Source: Marchantia polymorpha subsp. ruderalis (taxonomy: Eukaryota; Streptophyta; Marchantiopsida; Marchantiales; Marchantiaceae). Taken from it: DNA of 64,000 nucleotides. Below the pieces are notes generated by a model. The model had not been told where the DNA came from and did no database searches. It saw only the letters and a list, made by a program, of their open reading frames with translations. This document shows positions 43,766 to 54,742 of this stretch, piece by piece. Position 1 is the first letter of the stretch. Every line of letters begins with the position of its first letter. The translations under genes were made by a program, and so were the position numbers. Location of the stretch: the NCBI GenBank assembly GCA_037833965.1, contig AP031353.1:24182501-24246500 (forward strand), written 5' to 3'.

Positions 43766-46407
43766 CTATCTGCTACTCGAAACACCTGCACGAAACCAAA
43801 CTACGCTACTGCACTCTGCAGATCCGGTGCTGCGCCTCCTGCGCGCCGGACTGCCTCGCACCCCATCTCTACCCTGCCAATCTTCCGACCGGCTGCGCAA
43901 CCCCAGTCGCCGAAGGGCTGTAGTCACTTCCGACTCTAAGTGCGCCATAGTGTCGCGCGCACCCGACAAGAAGGCTTCTAATTTCCTTGCTACTCGCCGC
44001 CGACTCCGACTGTCACCCTCCGTCAATGCCGCCGCCCGAAGCTCAAACTCCCTTAGTGTGATCTTCTCTTGAGCTACCACCTCCCAATGGGCGTATCCTT
44101 TTAGACAGTGAGTCACCCGCATCGCCAACTCTTCTCGCGTCCGGCAGCTGCCTTCCACCTCTGCTAGCTGCATTTCCGCATCTGCGCGCTGCGCTCTCAA
44201 ATCCGCGCACTCGGATTGCAAGTTGCGCAACAACTCCTCATCCTTCTTGCGTGTACTTTGACTTTCTTCTAATACGCGCTTCTGGCGCGCAAGCTCCTCT
44301 GTTAAGATGCGGTTTTGTCTCCGCTCTTCCTGCAATTCCGACTCGATCTTTGCCCGCATTTGCTCGGCATCCGCCTAGGCTTTCGTCGCCGCATCCTCCC
44401 TCTGTTGTTGCAGGGTTTGGTGTAGCCTCTGCGTGATCGCCAGGTGCTGTCGAAGGGCAGTATACCTATCCTGCAATGTTTGGCACCTAGAGGCCCAAGT
44501 GGCCACCTTGCTCCTCGTCCTACGCTTGACAGTCTCCACGTAAGACTGCGGTTTTCCGGAACCCGAGTACTTGGATGTCTTGCGATCCAAATATCGCAGG
44601 AGTGGAACTATCTGCTCGCACAATACCCCTGTTGGCGTCTTCTGCACAGAATCCGCTTCCTGCTCTTCCGAACTCGTCTCATCCTCTGTTTCGAGGATTT
44701 CAGTCGCCACAGAATCTCTTGGCGACTCCCTGGAACTGTGGCGCGCGGCAGCTTCCGCCGCGACTGCCGCGCCACTCCCTGCTAAAATATCCAATGCAGT
44801 GGGAGATCCCACTGCCTGAGCCCCTGTTCCGGCTCGATCTTTGGTTCCCGAAGGGGTCGGCGCCGCAGTGACTTTTGTCACCTTTGCACCGCCCGCTTCT
44901 TCGGCCTGCTCTTCCGGCGCGATCTGCGCGGAAGGTGTCTTCGCCGGAGGTGCGTCCGCCGAAGGCGCCCGCACAATGGTCGCCGGCCCTGTCCGTCTCG
45001 CAGTCGGCGAATCTGGCCGACTCTCAGTTGACCGACTCGCAGTCGGCCGACTAGCAGTTGTCCGACTAGCAGTCGGATCCACCCTGCGCGTCTTCACTCC
45101 ACTTGGCCTGCTTGCTGGAGGCGTTTTCCCGGAAGCGCCTTCTGCCGAAGACGACCCTCTGAGGGTTGTTGGCTCGTCAGCCAAACTCCCTTCTGCTTCC
45201 GGCCTGCTATCCGGTTCAACGCGCTGCTCAGTTGGCCGTTCATCAGTTGATCGACCTTCAGTCGCCCGACTCGCAGTCGGCCGATTGTCTGTTCGCCTAT
45301 CTTCTTCTGAAGGCATCGGTGCCTTCTGCGCAGAGGTGTTCGCCGACTTCCCCAGAATCTGCGCGATTATCTCCTCCTGCGTGGGCAGGATACTCCGCCG
45401 GACTGGAGTACGCCCGGTCTCCTCAGTACTAGTTGGCACTTTGCGTGCCCTCTGTTTTGGCCGGCTGTGCGGCTCGTTGGTTGGCCGACTCCGAGTCGGC
45501 GCAGCGGGAGCTTTCGGCTGCCTGTCCTCAGGTCTCTCATCCCATTTCCGCTTTCGCGGAGCGCGCTCAATTCGACGCTCTTCTGCTGCTCTTGCTGGAG
45601 GCGGAGCCGGAGTTGGACTGGCAGGTGCCTCGTCCGGATCCGTGTCCACTTCGGCCTCCCGCAAGTATCTACCTGGATAACTCCGGGTCAACAGCGGAAA
45701 CCGTGTCCGCTCTGAATTTGTCAAACATCCCATCGCCTGATAAAACACAATCAGGTAAGGCGAAGATGATTGAGGGTCCCTCCTCTCTCTTCTTGCGCAT
45801 GTTGGCGCGTCACCTTCCACAGGAGCCGTGCCCAATGAACTAGAGCTCCTGACAACACTAGCTCCACAAATCCTACTTGCCAACCATGCATGTAAGCGGT
45901 CTTGGTCGGCTGCAATATCTGCAGCAATGCAGTCGCGACATTTCTCCGCAATTGATCTTTGTAATCTCGTGTCCGGAAACCGTTCTTGGAATGCCTGGCA
46001 ACTTTGAAAAGATCATTGTAGGAGATTTCTTCCTCCTTGAACACCTTCACGCTATCGGCCTCGAAGAAGAGAAACCCTTCCTCGCCGGCACACCTTCCTA
46101 ACACCTGCGCCCAGTCACAAATGTCCCACCTCTCTGGATGTGGGCGGAATCCGCGCGAGGGCTTGTGTCTCTCCTGCAGATACTCGCGCACCATCTCCGG
46201 ACATGTCCAGTTCCATCCCCACAGGAGGAAATCAAGTTTCAGCCTTGTTAACACATCTTGAAATGCGCGCAGACCGATCTGCGGCACTCTTAGTGGAGAC
46301 ACTCGCAGCTGGGGGATCTTCGACATCTTCCTCGCGTTTCCTGCACACACACAGACTCTCTCCTCCGCTCGATCTCTCACAATCGCAGCTGCGCGTCGGC
46401 CGCTCAA
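43766..46407 (-). pseudogene. GLTR ORF copy F, two inactivating changes
   Basis: Close relative of the intact ORF at 52169-54742. It has the LLWGWNW N-terminal domain, PRKRKW basic patch, serine/threonine/arginine-rich linker, acidic patch, PLLRYLDRK, coiled coil and basic tail. A 1-bp loss near 45770 shifts the frame after GGTLNH. A CAG to TAG change at about 44375-44377 stops it before the coiled-coil segment that starts ADAEQMRAKIE. The remainder is open. Recently dead, or expressed only as fragments (218, 502 and 197 codons). Confidence 0.82.
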
Positions 46408-47727
46408 ACACTAACTGAAATCGCTCTCTCTTCTATTGCGCGCTCAAGTTCGCTGCTCGCAAACTCTCTGCAAGGTCTGTCAAGACCCTCGCGCAACTCG
46501 TCTCCGCACTCTCTCTCTTCTCACTGCAGGTCTTTCCGCCCTTGCGCGTAATCTCTGAAGCTGGAAAACTCACAATCAAGAATGAGAGAATGAGACTGGA
46601 GAGCAGTCTTTTCTTCTCCGAATTCAAGATCGCCCAACGTTCTCACTGGTTCTAATTACGCAGCCGGCTATACGGCCTAACGGTTCTCCCTCGCATGCTC
46701 GAATTCACGTCTCCGCACTGCGCGCATTCGCATGCGCGAACGTTGAATTCTCCCGCCGCCATCGTCTTCCGGACTCGAGTTTGGCGCCGTCTTCTGGACT
46801 CGAGTGCGCCGCAGTGGAGCGTATGCGTCGACTATGTTGTCTTTTCCTAACCTGACCATCGCCGGAGGCGTATCGCCGCTGGCGTATTCCTTCCCCGTCG
46901 GCGCCTCGCTGGAGGCGCACATCAAGTCGGCGCGAATTACGCTGGTGCGTATTCGTACTACTTGTTTTGTCCATTCTGCCCCGCCTATCGCCGACGGCGC
47001 ATTTCCCGCCGGCGCAAATCATGCCGGCGCACCCGCCTATCCGCGCCACGTCGGAGGCGTATTTCCGGCCGGCGCTTCTCTTCCGTTGCGCAGCCGCCAA
47101 AGGCGCTTCCGCCTCTGAGTTGATCTCCCCCCATGAGCGCGTGGTTCCGCCGAAGGCGCATCGCCGAAGGCGTACGGGAGTCCTTTCCGACGGTGAACCC
47201 TAGCGCGAACAGCGCATGTCCGGATGCAAGTTTTCCAACGCTCATAACTTCTTCGTCCCTAATCCATCTCCGGCGCTCTTGGGCTCGTTGAGACGAGCGT
47301 CCCGAGGTCTTTCCAATGCAACCTCAACCAACTGGAACTACCGTGATTCCTGATTGTTATGAAGGTTTCCCTCCCGCGCTAGCGGCGCATCGCCGAAGGC
47401 GCACTCATGGTCGGAAGCCTTCAGAGGTTCTTGCCGGCTTCTGACGTCTTCAGCGAGATCTCCTCCGAAGGTGTCTGTGCTGGAAGCGTACCTTCCCTAA
47501 ACGCTGGAAGCGTGTGAGTAGAGACACCTCAGCAAAGGAGCTCTTGCCGAAGGCGCCGAAGGCATTTGGCGCTGGTACGTCCAACTTCGCGATTCTTCGT
47601 GACCTCGTGACGATCTCCTCAATCCACTCTATTTAACGTACCATTTCCTAACTACAGACACTGCTTCGGTACTTGTTTTCTAAAATTGTTTAAATTCTGC
47701 AAAAAAAACAGAAAGTGTGTTACCACA
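46408..47727 (-). repeat. U3 5' region of copy F
   Basis: 1.3 kb upstream of the copy F ORF with GCCGAAGGCG and GCCGGCGC motifs and no supported gene. It aligns with 54743-56080 of copy H. Confidence 0.6.
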
Positions 47728-48180
47728 CGGACAATGGCGGAAAGCGAGCGAGCTCCGCCGCGGTCAAACAATTTCTCTGCCGATAGAAATTGATCAAGAA
47801 AGGGGAGAGGTGATTGAGAGTTCCCCCCTTCTCCTCGAATGCGTGCTGTCGCATCACTCTTAGAGGATGCTCGCCCAGTGAATTGGAGCTCCCTCGTTGA
47901 TGAGCTCCACAAAAGAAACCTGCCACAAGGTGATGTAGCAGGCGCGGTGTGGCTGCAGTAATTGCAGCAGCGCCGCCGCTAAAGTTTGGCGGAAGCGATC
48001 TTTGTAGTCGCGGGTCTTGTACCCATTCTTGGTAGACCTCTCCCGCTTGAACAATTCCACAAATTGCGCCTCGTCTTGCTTCGACACCTTCACGCTCTCA
48101 CTATCAAAGAGAAGGTGCCCTTCGATGCCGGCACACCTCCCCAATGTCTGCGTCCAATCTTGGACGGTCCACCGATCACC
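47728..48180 (-). pseudogene. GLTR ORF copy E, N-terminal piece
   Basis: From WTVQ (with the DW-like site near 48150) through GRCAG, a TRDYKDRFRQ block and GAPIHWASIL to EEKGGTLNHLSPF and FPPLSV at 47728, where copy F interrupts. A frameshift lies near 47860 between HWASIL and RVMRQHA. The domain start is deleted: upstream of 48180 the sequence is U3. Confidence 0.72.
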
Positions 48181-49100
48181 ATCATGGGCACTTCACCTGC
48201 CTGTGCGTAGGCGCTCGCTTGCGCGTAGGCGAATTCCGTCCGCGCTGCTGCGCTGGCGCGGAAGGTGTTGACCGCGGTCAACAGGCTCCGTCCAGCCTGT
48301 CCATTTCTTGCCTCTCCGTCGGAGCTCTCGCCGCCGCAACTCCGTCCGACCGAAGGCGCATCATCCGTTCCGTCCGTACAGTCCGTACGGTCCGTACAGA
48401 TTTTACTACTCCGGTGGTTCCTTGCCCGTCCGCGCTGTTGCGCTGGCACGGAAGGCGCCGTACAATTTCTAACCCCAAAGGCGCATTTCTAGGGCCGAAG
48501 GCGGATTTTCCGCCGACGCCGAAGCGCATGTGCGTAGGCGAATTTCGCTCGTCCGCCTGGGCAGAGGTTTCCTTGCCTGTGCGTAGGCGACATTCGCGCC
48601 TACGTCAAAACCCTATTCCGCCTACGCGTAGGCGAACTGCCTTCGTCCGCGCATAGGACAAAACTTTCCTCGCCTGTGCGTAGGCGAGAGGCTGAATATC
48701 TTGTGACCTTCATAACTCCCGGAGTCCTCATCCGTTTGTGGCGTTCTTGGGCTCGTTGGAATCAGCGCGTCAAGCTCTTTCCAACCAGACCCTAACCAAG
48801 TCAAGGCGTTTGGGAATTGACCAAATTCTGAAGGATTCCTCTAGCGCCGAAGGCGTAGCGCCGAAGGCGGATTTTGCGCCTTGCGCCGAAGGGGTTATAC
48901 CTTCAGAGCCCGCAGGGAGGGTGGTGTTCGTCCCTGACGTTGCACCCTACTCCTAGATTCTACGAGTTCCCTCGAGAATCTCTGCGATCTTTCGAATTCA
49001 CTTTGTTTTGATGCACCGAAGGCTATTTACACTGCTGCCGCGGTACAGTTTTCCAAAAATGTTTTAATTTCCTCAAAAATACCAAAAGTGGGGTACCACA
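48181..49100 (-). repeat. U3 5' region of copy E, palindrome-rich
   Basis: About 920 bp, ending in the terminus TGTGGTACCCC (minus) at 49100. It contains many GCCTNNGCGTAGGC palindromes (for example near 48190-48235 and 48530-48640). No gene. Confidence 0.65.
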
Positions 49101-49506
49101 TAGTTCCATCCCCACAGCAGGAAATCGAGTTTTACTGCACTTAGCCGGTCCTGAAAGCACGCAACCCAACCTGCGGAAGTTTGAGTGGGACCATCCGCAC
49201 CTGAGTGGACTTCGACATCGCGTTTTTGAAATTCGATTTCGTGAACCTTCCTCCGCTACCCTCAAGCTTCTTGCTCACTACGTCGATTCTCCTGCAAACG
49301 TTAATCTCTCTCGATTCCGACTGTCGCGCACTCCATTCTCTCTCCGTCACTGTGTCAGTCTCTACGCGGTGGTGTCTGGAATATCTCTCGGCTAGAAGGT
49401 GGACACGCGCAGCTCTCACAAGAAATTGAAATCGCAAATTCAAGAATGAAGTGTCCGTTCTCCGCTCGCAGGATGTCATGGTCGGCACTCGGTCGTGAAT
49501 GTCCAC
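49101..49506 (-). pseudogene. GLTR ORF copy G, N-terminal fragment
   Basis: Encodes a basic N-terminal extension (LVRAARVHLL, shared with 3096 and 34457), the NAMSK start-like site and VPLKLPQVGLRAF, then a stop (RTG) just before the expected LLWGWN. The codons for CCGDGT instead of LWGWN show a frameshift there. Truncated at the copy E terminus at 49100. Confidence 0.72.
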
Positions 49507-50687
49507 TCACTTGATGGCTGCGCCGACTCAAAGGTGTAACGGCCCTCCTCTCGCACGCGCGGCTTCACGCTCCGCCGTCGCGCGCACTCGCACGCTCGAA
49601 ATGTCAATTTGAACTCCGCCAGCGTACTTCGCCGCGGCCATGGTTGCGCAGCGCCGAGGGCGTCTTTCTCGCCGACGCGCTACTCGCATTCGTACTCCGA
49701 CTCGCATTGATCCCGCACCGCCGAAGGCGTTCCTCCGCATGCTCAGCCAAAGGCGAACTCCTTCCGTCGAAGACGGATTTCCCGGCGGACTTCCCGCCGA
49801 CGACGAACTCCATCCGCCTGCGCGTAGGCGCTGACCGCAAGCGTCGAAGATGTCCGTTGGCGTAGGTGGCTCACGTTGTCCGTCGGCGTAGGTGCTCGCC
49901 GTAGGCGCAGCGCCGAAGGCGACTGTGCCAAAAGCGTTGACCGCGGTCAACGGATCTTGTCACGTCTGTCAATCTCTCTTGCCTCTCTACAGGCGCTCTC
50001 GCCTCCGGAGTCCCGTCCTGCCGAGGGCGCACCCGTCCGTTCCGCCGTCTCGTTGAGCCGAAGGCGGACCGTACAGATTCGCTACTCCGTAGGTACTTAC
50101 CTAATCTTGATGCGCTGGCGCCGTAGGCTCCGTACGAGCTTCACCCCCGAAGGCGAACTTCTAGGGCCGAAGGCGGATATTCCGCCGATGGCAAAGTGCC
50201 TACGCGCAGGCGAATTCCTTCCACCTATGCGTAGGCGGAATTCCCGGCGGACTTCCTGCCTACGACGAACTCCATCCGCCTATGCCTAGGCGCTCGTCTT
50301 CGCATCTTCCGACAGTCACAACTCCCTGAGTCCTCATCCGTTCCAGGCGGTCTTGGGCTCGTTAGAACGAGCGCGTCAAGCTCTTTTCAACAAGACCCTG
50401 AGCAAGTCGAGGCGTTGTGAATTACATAAACTCTGAGGGATCCCTCTAGCACCGAAGGCGAATTATGCGCCTTGCGCCGAAGGAGAACTCCTTCAGAATC
50501 GATTGTTCAGGTCGGCGCCTGTTCCGGACATTGCGCCCAACTTCTGGATTCTACGAGATCTTGCGAGATCCGCGATCATCCATTTTCACTCTATTTAAAT
50601 GTACCGATCACCATTTACACGGCTGCTATGGTACTGTTTTCCAAATTGTTTTAAATTCCGCACAAAAGCAAAAAGTGGGTTACCACA
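49101..50687 (-). mobile_element. GLTR copy G, 5' part only
   Basis: Minus strand. The terminus TGTGGTAACCC is at 50687; U3 follows to about 49510, then the ORF start. It is cut at 49101 by the LTR terminus of copy E, in the middle of the LLWGWNY motif. The 3' two thirds are gone. Confidence 0.7.
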
Positions 50688-51209
50688 TTTCTTCTTCCGC
50701 CGCAGGCGCTCCCACCGTGGGCGTTTTCTTCCGCGAAGGGCGCTTGTTTCCACCGAAGGCGTATCCTAGAGGCAAAGGTATGACCTTCCGCCGAAGGCTA
50801 AACCTAACGCCGAAGGCGTTCGAGCGAAGGAATCTACCGCCAAAGGCGTAGTCTAGTGACGAGGTTGCTTTCCCTTGATGAAGGTGCTTTCGTCCCAGGC
50901 CTCGTACGTCTTCAGCGAAAGCTCCTCTGCAGGGGTCTGAGCCGAAGGCGGTTGCTCTTGCTTGCGCCGAAGATCACTCAACAAGGAAGCTTTTGCCAAA
51001 CGCGCCTAAGGCGCTTCCCTCATTAGGAACCGTCCGTTCCGTCCAAGGCGCCCGAACTCGGCCCCAAGCCCCCAACTCCGTGATTCTTCGTGACCCGTGA
51101 TCCTCCATTTTTACTCTATTTTCGTGTATCAATTACTATTTACAGTTGTTGCCGTGGTACTTATTTTTCAAAATTGTTTTAATTCGACAAAAAACAAAAA
51201 GTGGGTTAC
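50688..51209 (-). mobile_element. GLTR fragment I, 5' terminus, split by copy H
   Basis: About 520 bp of U3 with GCCGAAGGCG motifs, resembling 21312-21919. Its terminus reads GTGGGTTAC at 51201-51209 and resumes after copy H as GTTACCCACA (56081-56090). Copy H therefore inserted into the last bases of this LTR. Copy G cuts its inner side at 50687. Confidence 0.65.
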
Positions 51210-52168
51210 TGTAATAACCCACCAAAGGCTAAAACTGCAGTATGGTGGTAAAAAGATCGAACCCACAGGGACAGAGGCAACACACAGAGTAAAAGTGTCA
51301 CGTTTAACAGACTTTTGTAGAGTTTGAATTCTAGGCGACTGTCACTCCCAGAAATACTGCAGTGCTCGACTCGGAGGCTCGACTCGGAGGAGGATCTCAA
51401 CTCGGAGGATGCTCGGAGGATGCACGGTACAGCTTGGTCACTCAACACACACAAACACACACACCTGAAACTGGCAAAAAGCACAACTCGGAGGTCGGTC
51501 AGGACCTCCGCTTCGGATTTCAGGAGGAAAGTGTCTCGTAAGTTCACTCAGAGGTTCTGCAGGAAGTGCCTCCCACTCCGGCTTTTACTGCCCTTCCGCC
51601 AGGAACTAGCGGGGGTACCCGGACTGGACTTCTCACTTCGGAACGAAGCCTCTACGTACGCCGTGGACGTCACCCTCGACTATCACACAAAACGCAGGGA
51701 GTGCAGACCCGACTGAGAACTTACTGAAAACACGATCCAGTAACACACACACAACCTGAATTACAAACCAAGGTTTACACGAAGTAATGAAACTTCACAT
51801 TGGCATTCAGGGGAAACTTTCCGTAGGAGTACAATCAGGATATGTCACTCGAAGGAGTAAGGGGGAACTGTTCAAGTATCTAACTCGCAGCCGGCTCTGA
51901 GCATCAGAAATCACCCGCAGGTGCAGATCCGCACTACTCAAGTCTCTAACCGGGTGCTAGCTCTGAACATTCAGCCGAAGGCCTTCAACTACAACATACG
52001 GTAACTTCGCTATGCTGCAGCTCCTCTACGTGGTGCCAGGACCAAAATGCACAAACACGCCAAGAAAGTGAGTTCCTGATCTGCACTTCCGAAACTGGAA
52101 GAGTCCCAAGGCAAAACGCCTTGATCTATTTTATACTCTCAAAAGATCCTAACTAGCACTACGCTATC
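51210..52168 (-). repeat. R/U5 region of copy H
   Basis: Holds a short variable array of GACTCGGAGG and GATGCTCGGAGG units (about 51365-51425), a GT-type microsatellite (about 51450), and the core promoter motif at 52107-52135. No gene. Confidence 0.6.
52107..52135 (-). promoter_or_regulatory. GLTR core promoter motif, copy H
   Basis: On the minus strand TATAAAATA (52127-52135), 3 bp, then CAAGGCGTTTTGCCTTG (52107-52123). Confidence 0.65.
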
Positions 52169-54742
52169 CTATCTACCACTCGCAGCATCTGCGCGAAACC
52201 AAACTACTCTACTGCACTCAGCAGATCCGGTGCTGCGCCTCCTGCGCGCCGGACTGCTCCGCTTACTATCTCTACCTTGCCAGTCTTCCGACCGGCTGCG
52301 TAACCCCAGGCGTCGGAGCGCTGCAGTGACTTCCGACTGCAAGTGCGCCATAGTGTCGCGCGCACCCGACAAGAAGGTTTCTAATTTTCTCGCCACTCGC
52401 CGCCGACTCCGACTGTCACCTTCCGTCAAGGCCGCCGCCCGAAGCTCGAACTCCCGGAGTGTAATCCTCTCTTGAGCTGCCACCTCCCAATGGGTGTATC
52501 CGTTTAGACAACGAGTCACCCGTGCCGCCAACTCTCCTCGTGCCCTGCAGCTGTTCTCCACCTCTGCCAGCTGCATTTCTAATTCCGCACGTTGTGCCCT
52601 CAAATCCGAGCACTCGGTTTGCAAGTTGCGCAACAACTCCTCATCCTCCTTGCGGGCTCTTTGACTTTCTTCTAAGGCGCGCGTCTGGCGCGCAAGCTCG
52701 GCTGCTAGGACTTTGTTCTGTCTCCGCTCCTCCTGCAATTCCGACTCGATCTTTGCCCGTATTAGTTCGGCATCCGCCTGACTCTTCGTCGCCGCATCCT
52801 CCCTCTGCTGCTGCAAGGCTTGGTATAGCTTCTGTGTGACCGCCAGGTGTTGTCGGAGGGCGGTGTTCCTATCCACATATACTCCGCACCTAGAGGCCCA
52901 CCTTGCCACCTTGCTCCTCGTCCTTCGCCTGATTGTCTCCACATAAGACTGCGGTTTTAAGGCACTTGCGTATTTGGATGTCTTGCGATCCAGATATCGC
53001 AGGAGTGGAACTATCTGTTCGCACAGCACTCCTGTTGGCGTTTTCTGCACCGAATCCTCTTCTTGCTCTTCCGAGCTCGTCTCATCCTCAGTCTCGAGGA
53101 TTTCAGTCGCCACCGAATCCCTTGGCGACTCCCTGGAACTGTGGCGCGCAGCAGCTTCCGCTGCGACTGCTGCTCCACTGCCTGCTAAAATATCCAGGGC
53201 AGTGGGAGATCCCACTGCTTGAGCCCCTGTTCCGGCTTGATCTTCGGTTTGTGAAGCGGTCGACGCCGCAGTGACTTTTGTCACTCTTGATCCGCCCGCT
53301 TCTGCTGCCTGTCCTTCCGGCGCAATCTGCGCGGAAGGTGTCCTTGCTGAAGGTGCGTCCGCCGAAGGCGTCTGCACACTCGTCGTTGGCCTCATCCGTC
53401 TCGCAGTCGGCGAATCCGACTGACTCTCTGTTGTCCGACTCGCAGTCGGCCGACCAGCAGTTGTCCGACTGGGAGTCGGATACACCCTGCGCGTCTTGAC
53501 TCCACTTGGCCTACTTGCTGGTGGCGTTCTTCCAGAAGTGCCTTCCGCCGAAGACGACCCTCTGAGGATTGTTGGCTCGTCAGCCAAACTCTCTTCTGCT
53601 TCCGGCCTGCTGTCCGGTTCAACGCGCCGTTCAGTTGGCCTTCCTTCCGCTTGTCGACCTTCAGTCATCCGACTCGCAGCCGGCCGGCTGTCAGTCCGTC
53701 CATCTCCTCCCGAAGGCCGTGGTGCCTTCTGTGCAGAGGTTTCTGCCGTCTTCCCTAGGATCTGAGCGATTATCTCTTCCTGTGTGAGATTCCGCCGGGT
53801 CGGAGTTCGCCTGGTCTCCTCAGTAACAGTTGGCATTTTGCGTGCCCTCTGTTTTGGTCGACTGTGAGGCTCGGGGGTGGGCCGACCACGAGTCGGCGCA
53901 GCTGGCACTTCCGGCTGCCTGTCCTCAGGTCTCTCATCCCACTTCCGCTTTCGCGGAATGCGCTCACTTCGACGTTCTTCTGCTGCTCTTGCTGGAGCCG
54001 GAGCCAGAGGCGTACTGGCAGGTTCCTCGTCCGGATCCGTGTCTACTTCGGCCTCCCTCGAATATCTACCTGGATAAGTCCGGGTCGGCTGCGGAAACCG
54101 AGTTTTCTCAGCATTCGTCAAACATCCCATCGCCCGGTAAAACACGATTAAGTAAGGCGATAGATGATTGAGGGTTCCTCCCCTCTCTTCTTGCGCATGT
54201 TGGCGCGTCACCTTCCACAGGAGCCGTGCCCAATGCACCGGAGCTCCTGACAACACTAGCTCCACAAACTCTACCTGCCAACCATGCATGTAAGCGGTCT
54301 TGGTCGGCTGCAATATCTGCAGCAATGCCGTCGCGACATTTCTCCGCAATCGATCCTTGTAATCCCGTGTCCGGAAACCGTTCTTGGGATGTCTAGCCAC
54401 CTTGAAGAGCTCATTGTAAGAGACTTCTTCCTCCTGGGACACTTTCACGCTGTCGGCCTCGAAGAGGAGATCCCCTTCCTCGCCGGCACACCTGCCCAAC
54501 ACCTGCGCCCAATTGCAAATGTCCCATCTCTCTGGGTGTGGGCGAAATCCGCGAGAAGGCTTGTGTCTCTCCTGCAGATACTCGCGCACCATCTCCGGAC
54601 ATGTCCAATTCCACCCCCATAGGAGAAAATCGAGCTTCAGCCTCAACAGCACATCTTGAAATGCGCGTAGACCGATCTGCGGCACCCTGAGTGGAGACAC
54701 TCGCAGCTGGGGAACCTTCGACATTGCGTTGCCTGCACACAC
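52169..54742 (-). CDS. LTR-encoded protein of unknown function, 857 aa, intact
   Basis: Uninterrupted ORF inside a solo LTR. Residues about 10-215 form a conserved domain (LLWGWNW 40-46, NWAQVLGRCAG 77-87, TRDYKDRLRR 125-134, RGGTLNHLSPY 187-197). 261-268 (RIPRKRKW) is a likely nuclear localisation signal. 270-540 is a low-complexity S/T/R/P/A linker. 549-563 is acidic. 575-587 (EQIVPLLRYLDRK) is conserved. About 625-730 is a predicted coiled coil (heptad-like L/E/Q/R). 745-850 is a conserved basic tail. The start may be the first Met (MCAGNAM) or Met7 (MSKVPQ). I recognise no family; it has no zinc knuckle, protease, RT or integrase motif and no membrane segment. It sits in U3, upstream of the LTR's own TATA, so it would be expressed from another promoter or from the 3' end of the genomic RNA. 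Nuclear DNA- or RNA-associated function is inference. Confidence 0.75.
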   Translation of the reverse strand: MCAGNAMSKVPQLRVSPLRVPQIGLRAFQDVLLRLKLDFLLWGWNWTCPEMVREYLQERHKPSRGFRPHPERWDICNWAQVLGRCAGEEGDLLFEADSVKVSQEEEVSYNELFKVARHPKNGFRTRDYKDRLRRNVATALLQILQPTKTAYMHGWQVEFVELVLSGAPVHWARLLWKVTRQHAQEERGGTLNHLSPYLIVFYRAMGCLTNAEKTRFPQPTRTYPGRYSREAEVDTDPDEEPASTPLAPAPARAAEERRSERIPRKRKWDERPEDRQPEVPAAPTRGRPTPEPHSRPKQRARKMPTVTEETRRTPTRRNLTQEEIIAQILGKTAETSAQKAPRPSGGDGRTDSRPAASRMTEGRQAEGRPTERRVEPDSRPEAEESLADEPTILRGSSSAEGTSGRTPPASRPSGVKTRRVYPTPSRTTAGRPTASRTTESQSDSPTARRMRPTTSVQTPSADAPSARTPSAQIAPEGQAAEAGGSRVTKVTAASTASQTEDQAGTGAQAVGSPTALDILAGSGAAVAAEAAARHSSRESPRDSVATEILETEDETSSEEQEEDSVQKTPTGVLCEQIVPLLRYLDRKTSKYASALKPQSYVETIRRRTRSKVARWASRCGVYVDRNTALRQHLAVTQKLYQALQQQREDAATKSQADAELIRAKIESELQEERRQNKVLAAELARQTRALEESQRARKEDEELLRNLQTECSDLRAQRAELEMQLAEVENSCRARGELAARVTRCLNGYTHWEVAAQERITLREFELRAAALTEGDSRSRRRVARKLETFLSGARDTMAHLQSEVTAALRRLGLRSRSEDWQGRDSKRSSPARRRRSTGSAECSRVVWFRADAASGR

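Larger units (their letters stand above)
42787..47727 (-). mobile_element. GLTR copy F, full-length LTR (4941 bp)
   Basis: Plus-strand ends are TGTAATAACCC at 42787 and GTGTGTTACCACA at 47727, so both LTR termini are present. It lies inside the ORF of copy E. The flanking 5-mers (CCTAT and CGGAC) differ, and about 450 bp of copy E are missing between them, so the target was altered during or after insertion. It belongs to the same subfamily as copy H (TGTGGTAAC start, ORF starting near MSKIPQLRV). Confidence 0.8.
40076..49100 (-). mobile_element. GLTR copy E (split by copy F, rearranged)
   Basis: Minus strand, in two parts: 40076-42786 (terminus TGTAATAACCC on the plus strand at 40076, R/U5, C-terminal ORF) and 47728-49100 (N-terminal ORF piece, U3, terminus GGTACCACA at 49100). 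About 450 bp of ORF are missing at the copy F insertion. A second deletion near 48180 joins U3 directly to the ORF at RWTVQDW. The outer flanks (CTCAC at left, TAGTT at right) do not match, so either the two parts are from different insertions or a recombination has occurred. Confidence 0.65.

Noticed and set aside
52169-54742. LTR-encoded protein as an envelope-like or gag protein
   Set aside because: No signal peptide or membrane segment for an envelope, and no zinc knuckle or retrotransposon gag motif. The basic patch and coiled coil are not enough to assign either role.
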